The notes under the pieces: generated by a model
The model's input: the letters and a program-made list of their open reading frames with translations, nothing else
Databases searched by the model: none
What the model was told of the DNA's origin: nothing
In this document: piece by piece, positions 47,106-58,796 of the stretch
How positions within the stretch are numbered: position 1 is the stretch's first letter
How the letters are laid out: each line of letters opens with the position of its first letter
Source: Chelydra serpentina
Lineage: Eukaryota; Chordata; Testudines; Chelydridae
DNA length: 64,000 nucleotides
NCBI GenBank assembly: GCA_037349315.1
Contig: JBAIAC010000010.1
Span: 29,056,001 to 29,120,000 of the forward strand
Direction: 5' to 3'
Position numbers and translations under genes: made by a program

Positions 47106-47398
47106 CTGCAGAAAGAAGCCAGCAATTAAAACTCACTTGAACACATAAAATAATAGCATTGTAAAGTTGACTTGTATTGCAAAGTGCCCTGAAAAGAATA
47201 TTAAGTTCTTTACAACTGTTATATCTTACTATAAAGAACAAAATAACCAATTTCCTCCTGCTAACTGATCAACAGTTGAAACTACATAATACACTTACAC
47301 AAAGAACAGAAGAAAGAAATGGGCATGTCACTTCTTTATAGCTACTAACCCACAAATTTAACCACTGACTATTATTATTATTTATTTATTAATTAAAT
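47106..47398. other. Intronic stretch before a SINE
   Basis: AT-rich with an ATTATTATTTATTTATT run at its end. Nothing else. Confidence 0.5.
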
Positions 47399-47593
47399 GG
47401 AGATATGCCAATCTCCTAGAACTGGAACAACCTGAAAGGTTATCAAGTCCAGTCCCCTGCCTTCACTAGCAGGACCAAGTACTGTCCCCTGACAGATTTT
47501 TGCCCCAGATCCCTAAATGGTCCCCTCAAGGATTGAACTCACAACCCTGGGTTTAGCAGGCCAATGCTCAAACCACTGAGCTATCCCTCCCCC
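47399..47593 (-). mobile_element. tRNA-derived SINE, tortoise Cry I type
   Basis: On the minus strand it starts GGGGGAGGGATAGCTCAGTG. The A box TAGCTCAGTGG is at 47573-47583, the B box GGGTTGTGAGTTCAATC at 47531-47547, then a tail with GGACTTGATAACCTTTCAGG-like CR1-type sequence ending near GGCATATCTCC. These internal promoter boxes and tail match the Pol III SINE known from cryptodire turtles. It is not a functional tRNA gene. Confidence 0.85.
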
Positions 47594-48721
47594 AGATGAT
47601 CACTAACAGACTGAGGGAGCAGATTTGTTGAGTAAGGTAGTGCCGTTTTTCATAGTTACTTTTTGGAGTAGAACCACACTTTAACATGAGTCAGAGAGAG
47701 AGAGAGTGCGACAGCAAGAGAGAGAGTGAGTTAATCTTGTCAAAATATGCAGCCAGATAATCATGAATTTACCAACCAGTAAGATTTTGGACAAAATCAA
47801 AAAGTAATTGTTTATGTATTTATTTTAAACAACCCTAAGACAATCCTAAGGACCAGCTAGCGATTACACCAGAATACATTAATCAGTTAAAATTGTCATA
47901 TATCCCTCCATAAGACAGACATGGTGTATATTAGAGATGACAAATTATTTATAGATGAGATTTTTCCCTGCCCCCTGTTTTAGGGGCGGGAGAAATATTT
48001 ATTATTTAGGTCCAAGTGGATGAAGATGAAGGTATTACTAGCACAAAAATATTAAATTACATTAGGTTAAAAGACTGAGCTATTACGTAACAAACCATCC
48101 TCACTTGTCCAGATAAGTCCAGACTGTAACATTAGTAGGCAAATTATATTGCCAAAAATGTATTTGAAATCTCAACAATAAGACTTTATATTAATTTAGT
48201 ATTTGTACTTGTATTCCTTTTATATTACTCAGACCAATACAGCCTCAGAAGTACAGAAAACAAAAATACCTTGGCTGTAGTTTTAAATCTTTTTCCTAAA
48301 TGGCTTTGGAATGCTGTAAGCAACTCTGCTCTTCTGATAGGCTGTCGCTGATTTTCTACCCAGGTGCATAACGAGCAGTTAATGCACAAGTCTCAGTGAT
48401 ATCTTTATTGGTCTGAATAGCTTCCACTTCAGAACAATAAAATATTCCAGGAAGCAATTTGAAGGTGAGAGTGTGAAGTAATTTGGCCATATACCATAAC
48501 CTGAGCTGAAGAATGCTACATTGCAAAAATTCTGCTTCCTTTTAGGTTTTATATCTTAGCTAAAAGTAGAAGAAAACAAGCTTTCTACTCTTTTCTTTAT
48601 TAAAATGTTTGTCCAAAGACTTTTATTTTCTTTAGACTGGGCACATATATCATTCCATGACTGAAGCAAAAATCTGAATCAGTATCTAATGCAGTTCTTA
48701 ATGTCTATAACACTATTAGTT
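47594..48721. other. Unremarkable intronic stretch
   Basis: A GA-rich run lies near 47693-47730. Otherwise AT-rich without recognised elements. Confidence 0.45.
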
Positions 48722-48930
48722 TGCACTGTTGTTGTAGCAGTGTTGGTCTTAAGATATTAGAGAGAAAAGATGGGTGAAATAATATCTTTTATTGGACCAA
48801 CTTCTGTTGGTCACAGACAAGCTTTTGAATGACAAAGAGCTGCATAAGAGTTCTATATAGTTCAAAAGCTTCTCTCTCCCACCAACAAAAGTTGGTCCAG
48901 TAAAAGATATTACCTCATCCACCTTGTCTG
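48722..48930. repeat. Palindromic interspersed repeat
   Basis: Left arm AATATCTTTTATTGGACCAA (from 48780) and right arm TTGGTCCAGTAAAAGATATT (to about 48912) are inverted copies around a short centre, giving a long stem. Resembles a palindromic family common in reptile DNA; I do not know its name. Confidence 0.6.
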
Positions 48931-49439
48931 TTCACTAATGCTACTTGTATTTCCTAAATTTTTCATTTCACTCCCATCATGAAGGCAAAATTTGTCAAAT
49001 CGATCAAGACTAGAGGCTATCTAACTATCCGCTAAATCATTTCTAGTGACCAAAGCGCCCCCTGCAGATCAAATAATCATAAAAGTGTCTTGAACGGGGT
49101 TTAAAAAATTGAACATTAACACACCTTGTTTTAGGATTTCATACTACAGGTTGCTAAAAGAGGATATGCTATAAGCCTGCCCAAAGACAACCCAAACGTG
49201 CAGGAACAAAAATCATCACCTACCATCAAATTGGGATAGTAAGGAGGAGCAGGATCAGCTCCTCCATTCTGTTCAAAAAGTGATAGAAATATTTTTTAAA
49301 GACGACTAGAACAAGCTAAAAGCAAGACTAGTGTATCTGTGATCATACTGCAATTACATGAATACAAACGGTTACACTTAAGCTCTAATCCTGCAACTGA
49401 TAATGAATGGATGCAGCAGTTTGCCTGCACACTGTCAGT
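48931..49439. other. Unremarkable intronic stretch
   Basis: No recognised element. Confidence 0.45.
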
Positions 49440-50430
49440 TCATAAACTTTAAGGCCAGACGGGACCATCATGATCATCTAATCTGATCTCCAGCACACTG
49501 CTGGCCAGAAAACCTTGCCCACCCACTCTGATCAGATCCATAACACCTGGCTGAGTTACTGAATTCCTCAAATCATGTTTTAAAGACTTCAAGTTACATA
49601 GAATCTGCCATTTACACTAGTTTAAACCTGCAAGTGACCCATGCCCCATGCTGCAGAGGAAGGCAAAAAAAAATAAATAATAATAATAAAAAAACAAAAC
49701 AAAATGGGTCTCTGCCAATCTGACCAGGGGGAAAATTCCTTCCCAACCCCAAACATGATGGTCAGTTTAACCGCGAGCATTTTGGCAAGATCCAATGGTC
49801 GCCTGGGAAAGAATTCTCTCTAGTAACTGGGAGCCCTCCCCATCTAGTGTCCATTCTCTGACCATTGGGGATATTTGCTACTAGCAGTTTTATCGCATCA
49901 TCCCACTCAAACTTATCTAGCTCAATCTTGAAGCCAATTAGGTTTTTTGCCTCCACCACTCCCATTGGAAGGCTGTTCCAGAACTTCACTCCTCTGATGG
50001 TTAGAATCCATCTAATTTCAAGCCTACACTGGTTGAAGTCCAGTTTACACCCGTTTGTTCTTGTGTCAACAACAGTGTTCAACTTCAATAACTCCTCTCC
50101 CTCCCTACTATTCATCCCTCTGATGTATTTATAGAGAGCAGTCATATCTCCCCTCAGCCTTCTTTTGGTTAGGCTTAACAGGCCAAGCTCTTTGAGTCTC
50201 CTCTGAGAAAGTAGGTTCTCCATTTCTCTGATCATCCTAGTAGCCCTTCTCTGCGATTTGAATTCATCTTTCTTAAACATAGGAGACCAGAAGTGGACAC
50301 AGTATTAGAGATGAGGTCTCACTATTGCCTTGTACAATGGTACTAAGACTTCCCTGTCTATTGATAATACCTTGCCTGATGCAGCCTAGGATTGCACTAG
50401 CCAGTAGCAGGAGCACAACCTTGATTTGAA
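49440..50430 (-). mobile_element. CR1 LINE 3' part, minus strand
   Basis: The minus frame at 50280-49762 reads RRATRMIREMENLLSQRRLK, KRRLRGDMTALYKYIRGMN and LTIRGVKFWNSLP, the C-terminal end of the CR1 second reading frame. The untranslated tail continues left to about 49440 (AGGCCAGACGGGACCATCAT). 5' truncated near the GCCTAGGATTGCACTAGCC words. Broken, same sense as utrophin. Confidence 0.85.
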
Positions 50431-50532
50431 ACTCTGAAATCAAACCTACCACTGCTCCTACATGAGTATTTAAGAAAAGGGAAAAAGATATATGGTCTAG
50501 ATTATATGGTATATATTTGTCACTCTACTTAC

Positions 50533-50688
50533 CTGTGCACCCAGATCATTATAAAGAAATTTTAGCGCTGTGAGTTGTTCATCCATTCCTTTGGGATTGT
50601 CTGTTTGCTGTTTCTGTACAATTTGCCTTCCTGTCTTGATTACAGTCTCCACCTCAAGCTTCACTTCACTTAGAGTTTTATACAGTTT
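50533..50688 (-). CDS. UTRN: Utrophin exon (dystrophin exon 33-equivalent)
   Basis: 156 bp, the same as dystrophin exon 33, phase 0 both ends. Acceptor GGTTTCAG|AAA, strong donor CAG|GTAAGT. The peptide [20 protein letters not shown] continues [19 protein letters not shown], nearly identical to human utrophin and similar to dystrophin. Repeat 11. Confidence 0.96.
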
Positions 50689-51345
50689 CTGAAACCAGAG
50701 AAAAATACATTTTAGTGACATTTTAGATTTTGTAGGTAACTGTTCCCTGGGATTGTTAAGAACTTGGACATCACAATGCAAATAAATGCTGTGTATCCTC
50801 TTCTTCAGGTCAAGTGGTAAGAAGCAAAATGTTTGATCACAGATCAATTCTCAAATTTCAGATGATCCACTTTCTGCTTTATTATTAAACCTAATATAAA
50901 ATTTACTCACATTCATAATTTACGGTATATCACCACCACAGGAGTTGGCAGAGATTTCCCATGATCCGTGATCTTTTTTACATAAGGTATTCGAATTAAG
51001 CTAAAATGAAGAGCCAAGTAAACACTTGTCTCTAAAGTGCAAGTTGCCTCCAGAACATGAGCAATAGCCAGGGTGGGGAATTTTGATAAGAATTGTACCA
51101 CGTAATAGTGCATTACCTTTATGACTACATATTTTCCACTCAAAAGTATTACAACTTTTATGCAAGCCTTTACCTACTATCAGTTCTGTTTGTATGCTGT
51201 GGCAAGTTATACCAGCATTTACTTTAATCAGGATACAGAACTAAGCAAAAAATCCTAAGCAAGTCATTATAGAGAAAGAGAATGTTATATTATATGGGTT
51301 AAAAAGACAAGATTTGGAATAAATCCACCAATAAAAGAGCTTTAC
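50689..51345. other. Intron between exon 32- and 33-equivalents
   Basis: 657 bp of AT-rich sequence, nothing recognised. Confidence 0.6.
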
Positions 51346-51519
51346 CATACACTTGTCCAAGTGACCCTGGATTACATCGGGGTCAGTATCCTTCACATCC
51401 AAAACATGGAGTTCTGCCTTTACACTATCCAGTACCCGCTTACAGTCCAACATGCGCTGCTCAAAATTGGCTGGTTTCTGGAAAAGTTGATACTTTGTGG
51501 ATACCTCCCGGAGTTTCCT
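51346..51519 (-). CDS. UTRN: Utrophin exon (dystrophin exon 32-equivalent)
   Basis: 174 bp, the same as dystrophin exon 32, phase 0 both ends. Acceptor AAACAG|AGG, donor ATG|GTAAAG. The peptide [20 protein letters not shown] is as in human utrophin with a Tyr for Phe, then [20 protein letters not shown]. Covers the end of repeat 10 and start of repeat 11. Confidence 0.96.
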
Positions 51520-52011
51520 CTGTTTATAAGAGCACCAAAAAGGATCATTTTAAATTAATATCTGAGCTTTGAAACAATGTTTAAAGCTTCTCCCTTCAGA
51601 TTCCATTTCATTTTTCTTTTATCATAATTATATAATTCAATGCATGAGTATGCCATTTTCTGAGTACAATTTAACAATGTTACATTATCCATCCTTAATT
51701 ATCTTTCTTCTGCAGCGCAACAGGCCTCAGACTCTACAACACATACTTCCAAAGTAACCATTCCATTAAAAGAAAATAAATCCCTTCTGGCTGTGCATTC
51801 CAGTCTAAGAAACGTAAGGAATTAACTTATTTGTTAACTCCTTCTCCCCTTCCTCCCCCGGGTACTTTCAGCTCCCCATTTAGACCATGTACATGCATTC
51901 ACCATTTATTTTTAAAACCTGGCTGATTGCACAAAGTGATTTGCAGATGGGCAAAAGCGGTTTACAACTGGAAGCTGACTGAGCCTAAATTCATGGCTGG
52001 AATTTCTTTAC
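51520..52011. other. Intron between exon 31- and 32-equivalents
   Basis: 492 bp, nothing recognised. Confidence 0.6.
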
Positions 52012-52140
52012 CTGCAGGGCATCCAGCTGAGTTCCACCACGAGGGGACCTGCATTCAGCGGAAGCTGAGGCCAGTGACCGTGCATTTTTCTTGAGCTCCT
52101 CCAAGGTGGATTCATGAAGTGTGATTTCTGCTTGAATTTT
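52012..52140 (-). CDS. UTRN: Utrophin exon (dystrophin exon 31-equivalent)
   Basis: 129 bp, phase 0 both ends, matching the human utrophin length I recall and 18 bp longer than dystrophin exon 31. Acceptor TTGGCAG|AAA, donor CAG|GTAAAG. It begins [20 protein letters not shown] and ends with [14 protein letters not shown], where human has SRTARGGSQMDVLQ. The extra six residues (the RGG-containing loop) are a utrophin-specific feature within repeat 10. Confidence 0.94.
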
Positions 52141-52418
52141 CTGCCAATATGTAAAAACGGGGGGGAATAAAGGATACAAAACCCTTAGGGTATTGTCAGA
52201 TATCAAACAGTAAAATCGATTCTGAAGAAGCGTATCATAAATATTATGAAGTCTATGCTGACTTGGATGACTGCTTGCTAGGTTGAATGCCATTATGTCC
52301 ATTACAGCAGCTATTCTAATGCCTCCTTCCCACACAAACAGATGCTACTCCAAGGAGGTAATCTACTATCATTATACATCAGAAAATCTTATGCAGTGAA
52401 AAAGCTCTGCTGGAATAC

Positions 52419-52580
52419 CTGGGCCTCCTGTGGCATCTGGAAGGCATCTATTCTATCAGTCAAGTATGAGGCCAACTGTCTATCCAGCTCTGCTAAGTTT
52501 TCCTGCAAGACCTGCAGCATGTGGTCATTTTCCCGCATGGTTTGAAGCTGCTGTTCCAAGGCAATCTGCCTGCTCACTGC
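52419..52580 (-). CDS. UTRN: Utrophin exon (dystrophin exon 30-equivalent)
   Basis: 162 bp, the same as dystrophin exon 30, phase 0 both ends. Acceptor CCTTTAG|GCA, donor CAG|GTATTC. The peptide includes [20 protein letters not shown] and [13 protein letters not shown], matching human utrophin and dystrophin. Spans the repeat 9/10 border. Confidence 0.96.
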
Positions 52581-52959
52581 CTAAAGGGGAGAGAAGTATA
52601 AGGAGGAATTGTTCAGCGCCAATATTTTTAAGCTTTGTCTCCGAATATGAAAAAGAAATTCACACACAAAATAGTCATGAAATGGAACTCCACACAGCAC
52701 TGCCTTCTGAAACCTGGTGTGCGATTTATACCAGTAATTGATGATAAACAAAAAGAGTAACACAGAAAGGAAACTCTCATGTTATGTCTGAGTTATTGAG
52801 AACGTCTTTTTTTAATCACCTCAGTAAACAGAGGCAAAGTAGTTTCATAAATTGGATAGTTTGTAACAGGCATCAAAAAACATTTCTCCTTGACTAGTAT
52901 ACAAACATATATTTCCTTTGTGAATAATAAACTCTCTTCCCAATTCTTTTCCCATCTGT

Positions 52960-54921
52960 TCAAGAACAGTGTAAGGTTATGCATTTAGGGATTAATAACA
53001 AGAATTTTAGTTATAAGCTGGGGACGCATCAGTTGGAAGTAACAGAAGAGGAGAAGGACCTCGGAGTCCTAGTTGATCACAGGATGACTATGAGTCGCCA
53101 ATGTGATGTGGCTGTGAAAAAAGCTAATGCGGTCTTGGGATGCATTAGGCGAGGTATTTCTAGTAGAGATAAGGAGGTGTTAGTACCATTATACAAGGCA
53201 TTGGTGAGACCTCATTTGGAATACTGTGTGCAGTTCTGGTCTCCCATGTTTAAGAAGGATGAATTCAAACTGGAACAGGTACAAAGAAGGGCCACTAGGA
53301 TGATCCGAGGAATGGAAAACCTCTCGTATGAAAGGAGACTCAAGGAGCTTGGTTTGTTTACCTTAACCAAAAGAAGGCTGAGGGGAGATATGATTGCTCT
53401 CTTTAAATATATCAGAGGGATAAATACCAGGGAGGCAGAGGAATTATTTCAGCTCAGTACCAATGTGGACACAAGAACAAATGGATATAAACTGGCCATC
53501 AGGAAGTTTAGACTTGAAATTAGACGAAGGTTTCTAACCATCAGAGGAGTGAGGTTCTGGAACAGCCTTCCAAGGGAAGCAGTGGGGGCAAAAGACCTAT
53601 CTGACATCAAGATTAAGCTAGATACGTTTATGGAGGGGATGGTTTGATGGGATAACGTGATCTTAGTCAAAGGTCAATTAATTGCCATCAGTGGTTGTCA
53701 GGGTTCCCTCCCCACGCTAAACTCTAGGGTAAAGATGTGGGGGCCCGCATGAAGAGCTCCTAAGCTTATTTTTTACCAGCTTAGGTTAAAACCCCCAAGG
53801 TACAAAATTCCCTGCACCCTGAGAAATGCTTCTTTCGCTGCCACCATCAAGTGTCTAACAGGAATCCAGGAAAGGAATCACTTGAACTTCCCTCCTCCTC
53901 CCCCCCCCCCCCCAAATACCCCTCTCAAGCCCGTACACCCCCTTTCCTGGGAAGCTTGAGAACAATCTCCTAACCAATTGGTTACACAGTGATCTAAAAA
54001 CCCACCCCCTGGGTTTTAACACCATAGAAAACAGTCAGCTTCTTAAAAGAAGGATTTTATTAAAACAAAGAAGGTAAAATAGTCTCTGTAAAATCAGGAT
54101 GGTAACTAATTACAGGGTACTCAATTTCCAAACTCAGAGGGATTCCCCCTCTGGCAAAACTTAAAGCTACAGAAAAACAGGAATACCCGCCCCCCCGCCC
54201 CCGTCTAACACAGGGAACACACCAAGCAAAATAAACAGAAATCTACTCGCTATGCTATCTAAACTTACTTTAGAAAAGTGAGTACTGGTGAGGAGACTGA
54301 TTTTCTGTAGGTTCTTTCGGTCTTCCAAGATCACTCCGAGTCTGACAAAGAGCCACACACAAAGCTTTCCCCCCACCCAAGATTTGAAAGTATCTTGTCC
54401 CCTTATTGGTCAGATGCCAGCCAGGTCAGGTGTCAGTCTGGCTACCTGTATTTCTTAACCCTTTACTGGTAAGAGGATTTTATAGCACTGCATCAGACCC
54501 TCTCCCCCTTCCCTTCATTTATGACAGTGGTTAATAGGACCAATGGTCAATGATGGGATGTTAGAAAGTTACTACAGAGAACTTTTTCCTGGGTGTCTGG
54601 GGGGTGAGTCTTGCCCACATGCTCAGGGTTCAGCTGATCGCCACATTTGGGGTCGGGAAGGAATTTTCCTCCAGGGTAGATTGGCAGAGGCCCTGGAGGT
54701 TTTTTGCCTTCCTCTGCAGCATGGGGCACGGGTCACTTACTGGAGGATTCTCTGCATCTTGAAGTCTTTAAACCATGATTTGAAGACTTTAATAGCTGAG
54801 ACATAGGTGAGAGGATTATTCCAGGAGTGGGTGGGTGAGATTCTGTGGCCTGCATTGTGCAGGAGGTCAGACTAGATGATCATAATGGTCCCTTCTGACC
54901 TTAAAGTCTATGAGTCTATGA
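52960..54921 (+). mobile_element. CR1 LINE 3' part carrying a solo LTR
   Basis: A 223-codon plus frame (52979-53647) is the C-terminal part of the CR1 second reading frame: GIRRGISSRDKE-type segment, PHLEYCVQFWSPMFKK, RRATRMIRGMENLSYERRL and RFLTIRGVRFWNSLP, still open. It is the least decayed CR1 here. The untranslated region is split by an 831-bp solo LTR (53696-54526) and then resumes to a typical TCTATGAGTCTATGA end near 54920. Antisense to utrophin. Confidence 0.88.
53696..54526. mobile_element. Solo LTR of an endogenous retrovirus, 831 bp
   Basis: Ends TGTCAGGGTTCCC and TTTATGACA are TG...CA with short inverted termini. The perfect 5-bp duplication GTGGT flanks it (53691-53695 and 54527-54531). 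No internal retroviral sequence remains, so it arose by LTR-LTR recombination. Orientation is not certain. It splits the CR1 and so is younger. Confidence 0.85.
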
Positions 54922-55299
54922 ACAAAAAGGGACTGCTACCTGTAGAATCACTCCTCACAAATGAATGCCAGTTCCTCTACCACCAGCATACATGCACATA
55001 AGAAACAAATGACCACACTTAAAAGTATCATCACAATTCAGCATCACAATGCACAACCCAGGAAAGAGTTATTTGGAAACAAATAACCAAAGTGAAAAAA
55101 AATCTAAGAATAATATTGACATACATTTTAAAAAAGCACACCCCCACACCCCATTCCAAGATAGGGCAGCCAATTATCCAAATACACTGGGACACAGACT
55201 ATGCTTTTCTCTGTCCTTATCCTTCAAGTAGGAGCCTGGGTTACTGGGTTATGTGATTATGATGAGTTAATGTAATAACCTGAGATGCAGCTACCATTT
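54922..55299. other. Unremarkable intronic stretch
   Basis: No recognised element. Confidence 0.45.
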
Positions 55300-56700
55300 C
55301 ACTGCCCATTATATCTATATGACATATTTCAAGACTAGAAGGGACCATTGTGGTCATCTAGTCCGAGGTCTCAAACATGTGGCCCACAGAGCTCTTCCCA
55401 GCGGCTCGCCAAGCTCCCCGCGCCCAGCCATCGTCCCCCTCCCCGAGTTCCTTCCTGTGGCGAACAAACTCCCCTCACTCCTGCACCACCACCCCCCGAG
55501 TTATTTTCTGTGGCCGCTAAGCCTCCTCCCCCCCAGTGGCATAGCCAGGTGGAGAGGAAAAAAAGGCGCCACCCGCTTGTACTCACCCGGCAGCGCTCCA
55601 GGTCCTCGGCAGCAGGTCCTTCACTTGCTCTGGGTCTTCGGCAGCACTAAAGGACCCGCTGCCAAAGTGCCGCCGAAGGCCGGAGTGAGTGAAGGACCCG
55701 CCGCCAAAGACCCGGAGCACAGCCGGGTGAGTAAAAATTTAAAAGGCCCCAAAAAATTAAAAAGGCGCTACTTGTGCTCAGTGGGAGAGCGGCCGCTGCC
55801 CCGCTTCCCCCCTAGCTACGCTACTGCCTCTCCCCCCACGCACGCTACTCCCTACTCCTCTACCTACCTCCAGGCAGTTCCCGCCACTAAACAGCTGTTT
55901 GGCGGCTTAGCGGTTTCTGGGAGCGGGGGGAGGAGTGGGAAGCCGTGCGCACAGGGGAGGAGGGGGAGACGAGGCAGGGCAGGGGCAGGGCCTCATGGAA
56001 GGGGTGGAGTGGGAGTGGGGCTGGAGCAGTGAGGCGGAGGGGTCAGTGATGCGGCCCTCGGGCCAATGCATTAGTCCTCATGGTCATTTGAGTTTGAGAC
56101 CCCTGATCTAGTCTGACCACCTCTATAACACAGGCCTTTATAACACAGCTTCACCAACACAATTCCTACAAGCATGTATTTTAGAAAAGCATCCAGTCTT
56201 GATTTTAAAATTGCCAGTCAAGGAGAATCTACCACAACACTTAGCAATTGTTCCAATAGTTAATTACCTTCATTGTTAAAAGTTTACACCTTATCCAGTC
56301 TGAATTTGTCTAGCTTCAATTTTCAGCCATTGGATTGTGTTATACCTTTCTCTGCAAGACTGAAGAGCCAATTATCAAATATTTGTTTCCCCATGCAGAT
56401 ACTTTTGGGTAACCAAATCACCCCTTAACCTTCTCTTTGATAAACAGATTGAGCTCCTTAAGTCTACTACTATAAGGCATGTTTTTTAACCCTTTAGTTA
56501 TCCTCATGGCTCTTCTCCAACTTATCAACATCCTTTTTGAATTGTGGACACCAGAACTGGACACAGTATTCCAGCAGTGGTCACACTAGTGCAAAATACA
56601 GAGGTAAAATAATCTCTCTACTCCTACTGAAGAATCACCTGTTTACGCATCCAAAGACTGCATTAGACCTTTTGGCCACACGTCACAAAAGTCGAGAAGG
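55300..56700 (-). mobile_element. CR1 LINE 3' part, minus strand, split by a hAT element
   Basis: The reversed CR1 tail (AGAAGGGACCATTGTGGTCA) is at the left; after the hAT insertion it resumes at CTGACCACCTCTATAACACA and runs back to GACACAGTATTCCAGCAGTG near 56580. A further short CR1 end (AATCAGAAGGGACCATCTGA) follows at about 56720-56770. No open frame remains. Confidence 0.75.
55364..56105. mobile_element. hAT-type non-autonomous transposon, 742 bp
   Basis: Ends CGAGGTCTCAAAC and GTTTGAGACCCCTG. The perfect 8-bp duplication ATCTAGTC flanks it (55356-55363 and 56106-56113), so it landed inside the CR1 tail. It belongs with 11888-12288 but has a longer GC-rich middle. The 237-codon open frame over it is compositional. 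Confidence 0.85.
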
Positions 56701-56770
56701 AGAAAAAGAAAGACTCAGACTTTAAAATCAGAAGGGACCATCTGATCACAGTCTGCCCTCCTGCAATGGC

Positions 56771-57287
56771 TTCCTCACATACTTATTTCAGTTTGACTTT
56801 GTTCTAATCATATTCAAGAATAAAAATGGCAACCATTCTTGTTCTTTCAGTGTTAGGGAAAATGTGCATTGCAGTGCCAGAAGCATCTCTCTTTTGCTAG
56901 AGTATAGGATAGTGGAAGAGGAAAATTAATCTGGAGTACTAGGATGAACTCCATTTCAAAGAGCATTTTAAGTTTTGAGGATGAAATCTCTTCTGTTTTG
57001 TTACAACTATTTGGAAAATGAGGTAAAAAGATACTGTAACTATTCCAAATAATAATGAATTAATAGAAAAATAAATGATCATGTATCTGAGTCTTATGGC
57101 GATTTTCTAAATCAAGTATACCTGACACCATTGTGAACACTTTTCTCTATTACTGCCTTTCAGTCTTGTGTCCATGATTTGAATGACCTAATCATAATAA
57201 TTTCAGCTTTTGTTCAAACCTATTTGAGTGCATTAAGCTGACTATGACACTTAAAGGCTTCCTCCCACCGTGCTCCCAAATTCTTAC
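56771..57287. other. Unremarkable intronic stretch
   Basis: AT-rich, nothing recognised. Confidence 0.5.
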
Positions 57288-57437
57288 CAAGTGACTTAAT
57301 TCTTCATAGCGGGCATTGAAAGCCTCCAATTTTTCACTGATGATGTCATCAAGAATCCCTCCATCAATCAACGTCTGACCAAGCTCCCGAATCTGGGTTC
57401 GATTATCAGCTGGATGACGCAGGACAGATTCCAGGGA
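57288..57437 (-). CDS. UTRN: Utrophin exon (dystrophin exon 29-equivalent)
   Basis: 150 bp, the same as dystrophin exon 29, phase 0 both ends. Acceptor TTTAG|TCC, donor TTG|GTAAGA. The peptide [20 protein letters not shown] then [20 protein letters not shown] is almost unchanged from human utrophin. Main part of repeat 9. Confidence 0.96.
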
Positions 57438-57931
57438 CTAAACAATGGAAAAAGACAACAACTGTTAGGATGCTGAATTTTGCTTTGTTTTTAGAATTCA
57501 AATTTTGGCTGTATGCACAGCTCCTTTTATACTCCAAATGTCCAGAATGAGTTAGGTATTGCTAGTGCAGTGATTGTAGAGGGCAAGTTCAACAATCATT
57601 TTTTCAACGGGTAAGTCACAGCACTTATTTTCTATTCACAACTACCCCAAAATGAAGGCTACTGGGAAGACTTAGCAATTTATATGGGGCAGAAAACAAC
57701 ATGCAACTGTATCTCTAAATGATACAAAGTACAATACAATTACCAGGAAGGCTAAAGTTTATCTATCTTTACAATTATTTGTCCTGTAGATTTAACTAAA
57801 TGATATATTAATTTGACAACATCGGAAATGAAAAAAGGTTAATATATATTTTTGTCTTCAACTTAGGTGTATTTAGACATTTCTTAACAGAGCTAGCTGA
57901 AAATTCACCAATCCGATAGGATGACTAATAC
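57438..57931. other. Intron between exon 28- and 29-equivalents
   Basis: 494 bp, nothing recognised. Confidence 0.6.
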
Positions 57932-58066
57932 CTCAAGAGCTTCATTGACAGCATTCAATTTATCAGGCAGATTTTCTGTGCTTTGCACCCTTTCCTCCAA
58001 AGAGTTTAGCCAAGAGGTTTCTAGGTCCAGATACTGAAGCAGCTCAACCCAACAGGACCATACCTC
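57932..58066 (-). CDS. UTRN: Utrophin exon (dystrophin exon 28-equivalent)
   Basis: 135 bp, the same as dystrophin exon 28, phase 0 both ends. Acceptor TTTAG|GAG, donor GAG|GTATTA. The peptide [20 protein letters not shown] matches human [20 protein letters not shown]; in dystrophin the start is EVWACWHELLSYLEKANKWL. End of repeat 8 and first helix of repeat 9. Confidence 0.96.
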
Positions 58067-58796
58067 CTAAAGGTAATAGAAAAACGGAAATTAGCCTGAA
58101 GAGAATTCATTCCGATGCCTATTAGTGTTGTAAGTGTGAACAGATTTGCCTAAGATACTAGAACAATGAGCACTATTATTCATAAATGCAACAAAATTCA
58201 AACACACATTACAGTAGGTTCTGGAGTTGAATTTTTTTTTTTAATTGGCTCCTGGACACAAGAATTAAAAAAACTGTTTCATAACGCAAAGAATCTAGAT
58301 ATCTGCAAATCACATAATGCAGCATAGGAAATTTACCTGCAGAATTACTATGTACACTCAGATTATCACACCATACCACTCATCTTTCCTTTGTAAAAAG
58401 AACCACATTTACTCCTATCCCACATGAACCTATACTTATTTCAGTTTTATTATTAGCGTTAACATGAAAAAGGATAAATAGTAATGTTTCTCTGTGGAGA
58501 TTCTTTTTGCCACTTTGGAAGCAGTGGCGATAGATAACATAGCTGTGTGACAGGACTCCTTGGCTGCAGAAATGTTTATGTGGGCCTAGTTACTGGACAG
58601 AGAATAAAAGCAAAACTAGATGGCTCCTTGTGGATTCCAGTAACCTACCCCTGAAGAAAAAGAAAGTGATAGCAAACACTGTGTACACAAAGGATATTGG
58701 ATTTAATGATGAAACCTCACATTTTAAGTGTCCATCGCCATCTTTTTCTTGTGCCTCTTTCCTGAGTTTTATTAATATAAGAGCTATGAATCATAC
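58067..58796. other. Intron between exon 27- and 28-equivalents
   Basis: 730 bp, nothing recognised apart from short T and A runs near 58227-58272. Confidence 0.6.

Noticed and set aside
47531..47583. A tRNA gene on the minus strand
   Set aside because: A and B boxes are present but the sequence continues into a SINE tail and lacks a full cloverleaf and acceptor end.
52979..53647. A 223-codon open frame as a host gene
   Set aside because: The peptide is the end of the CR1 reverse transcriptase polyprotein and the element tail follows.
55319..56032. A 237-codon plus-strand open frame
   Set aside because: It lies over the GC-rich middle of a hAT-type element with a perfect 8-bp duplication and has no domain; GC richness alone removes stops.
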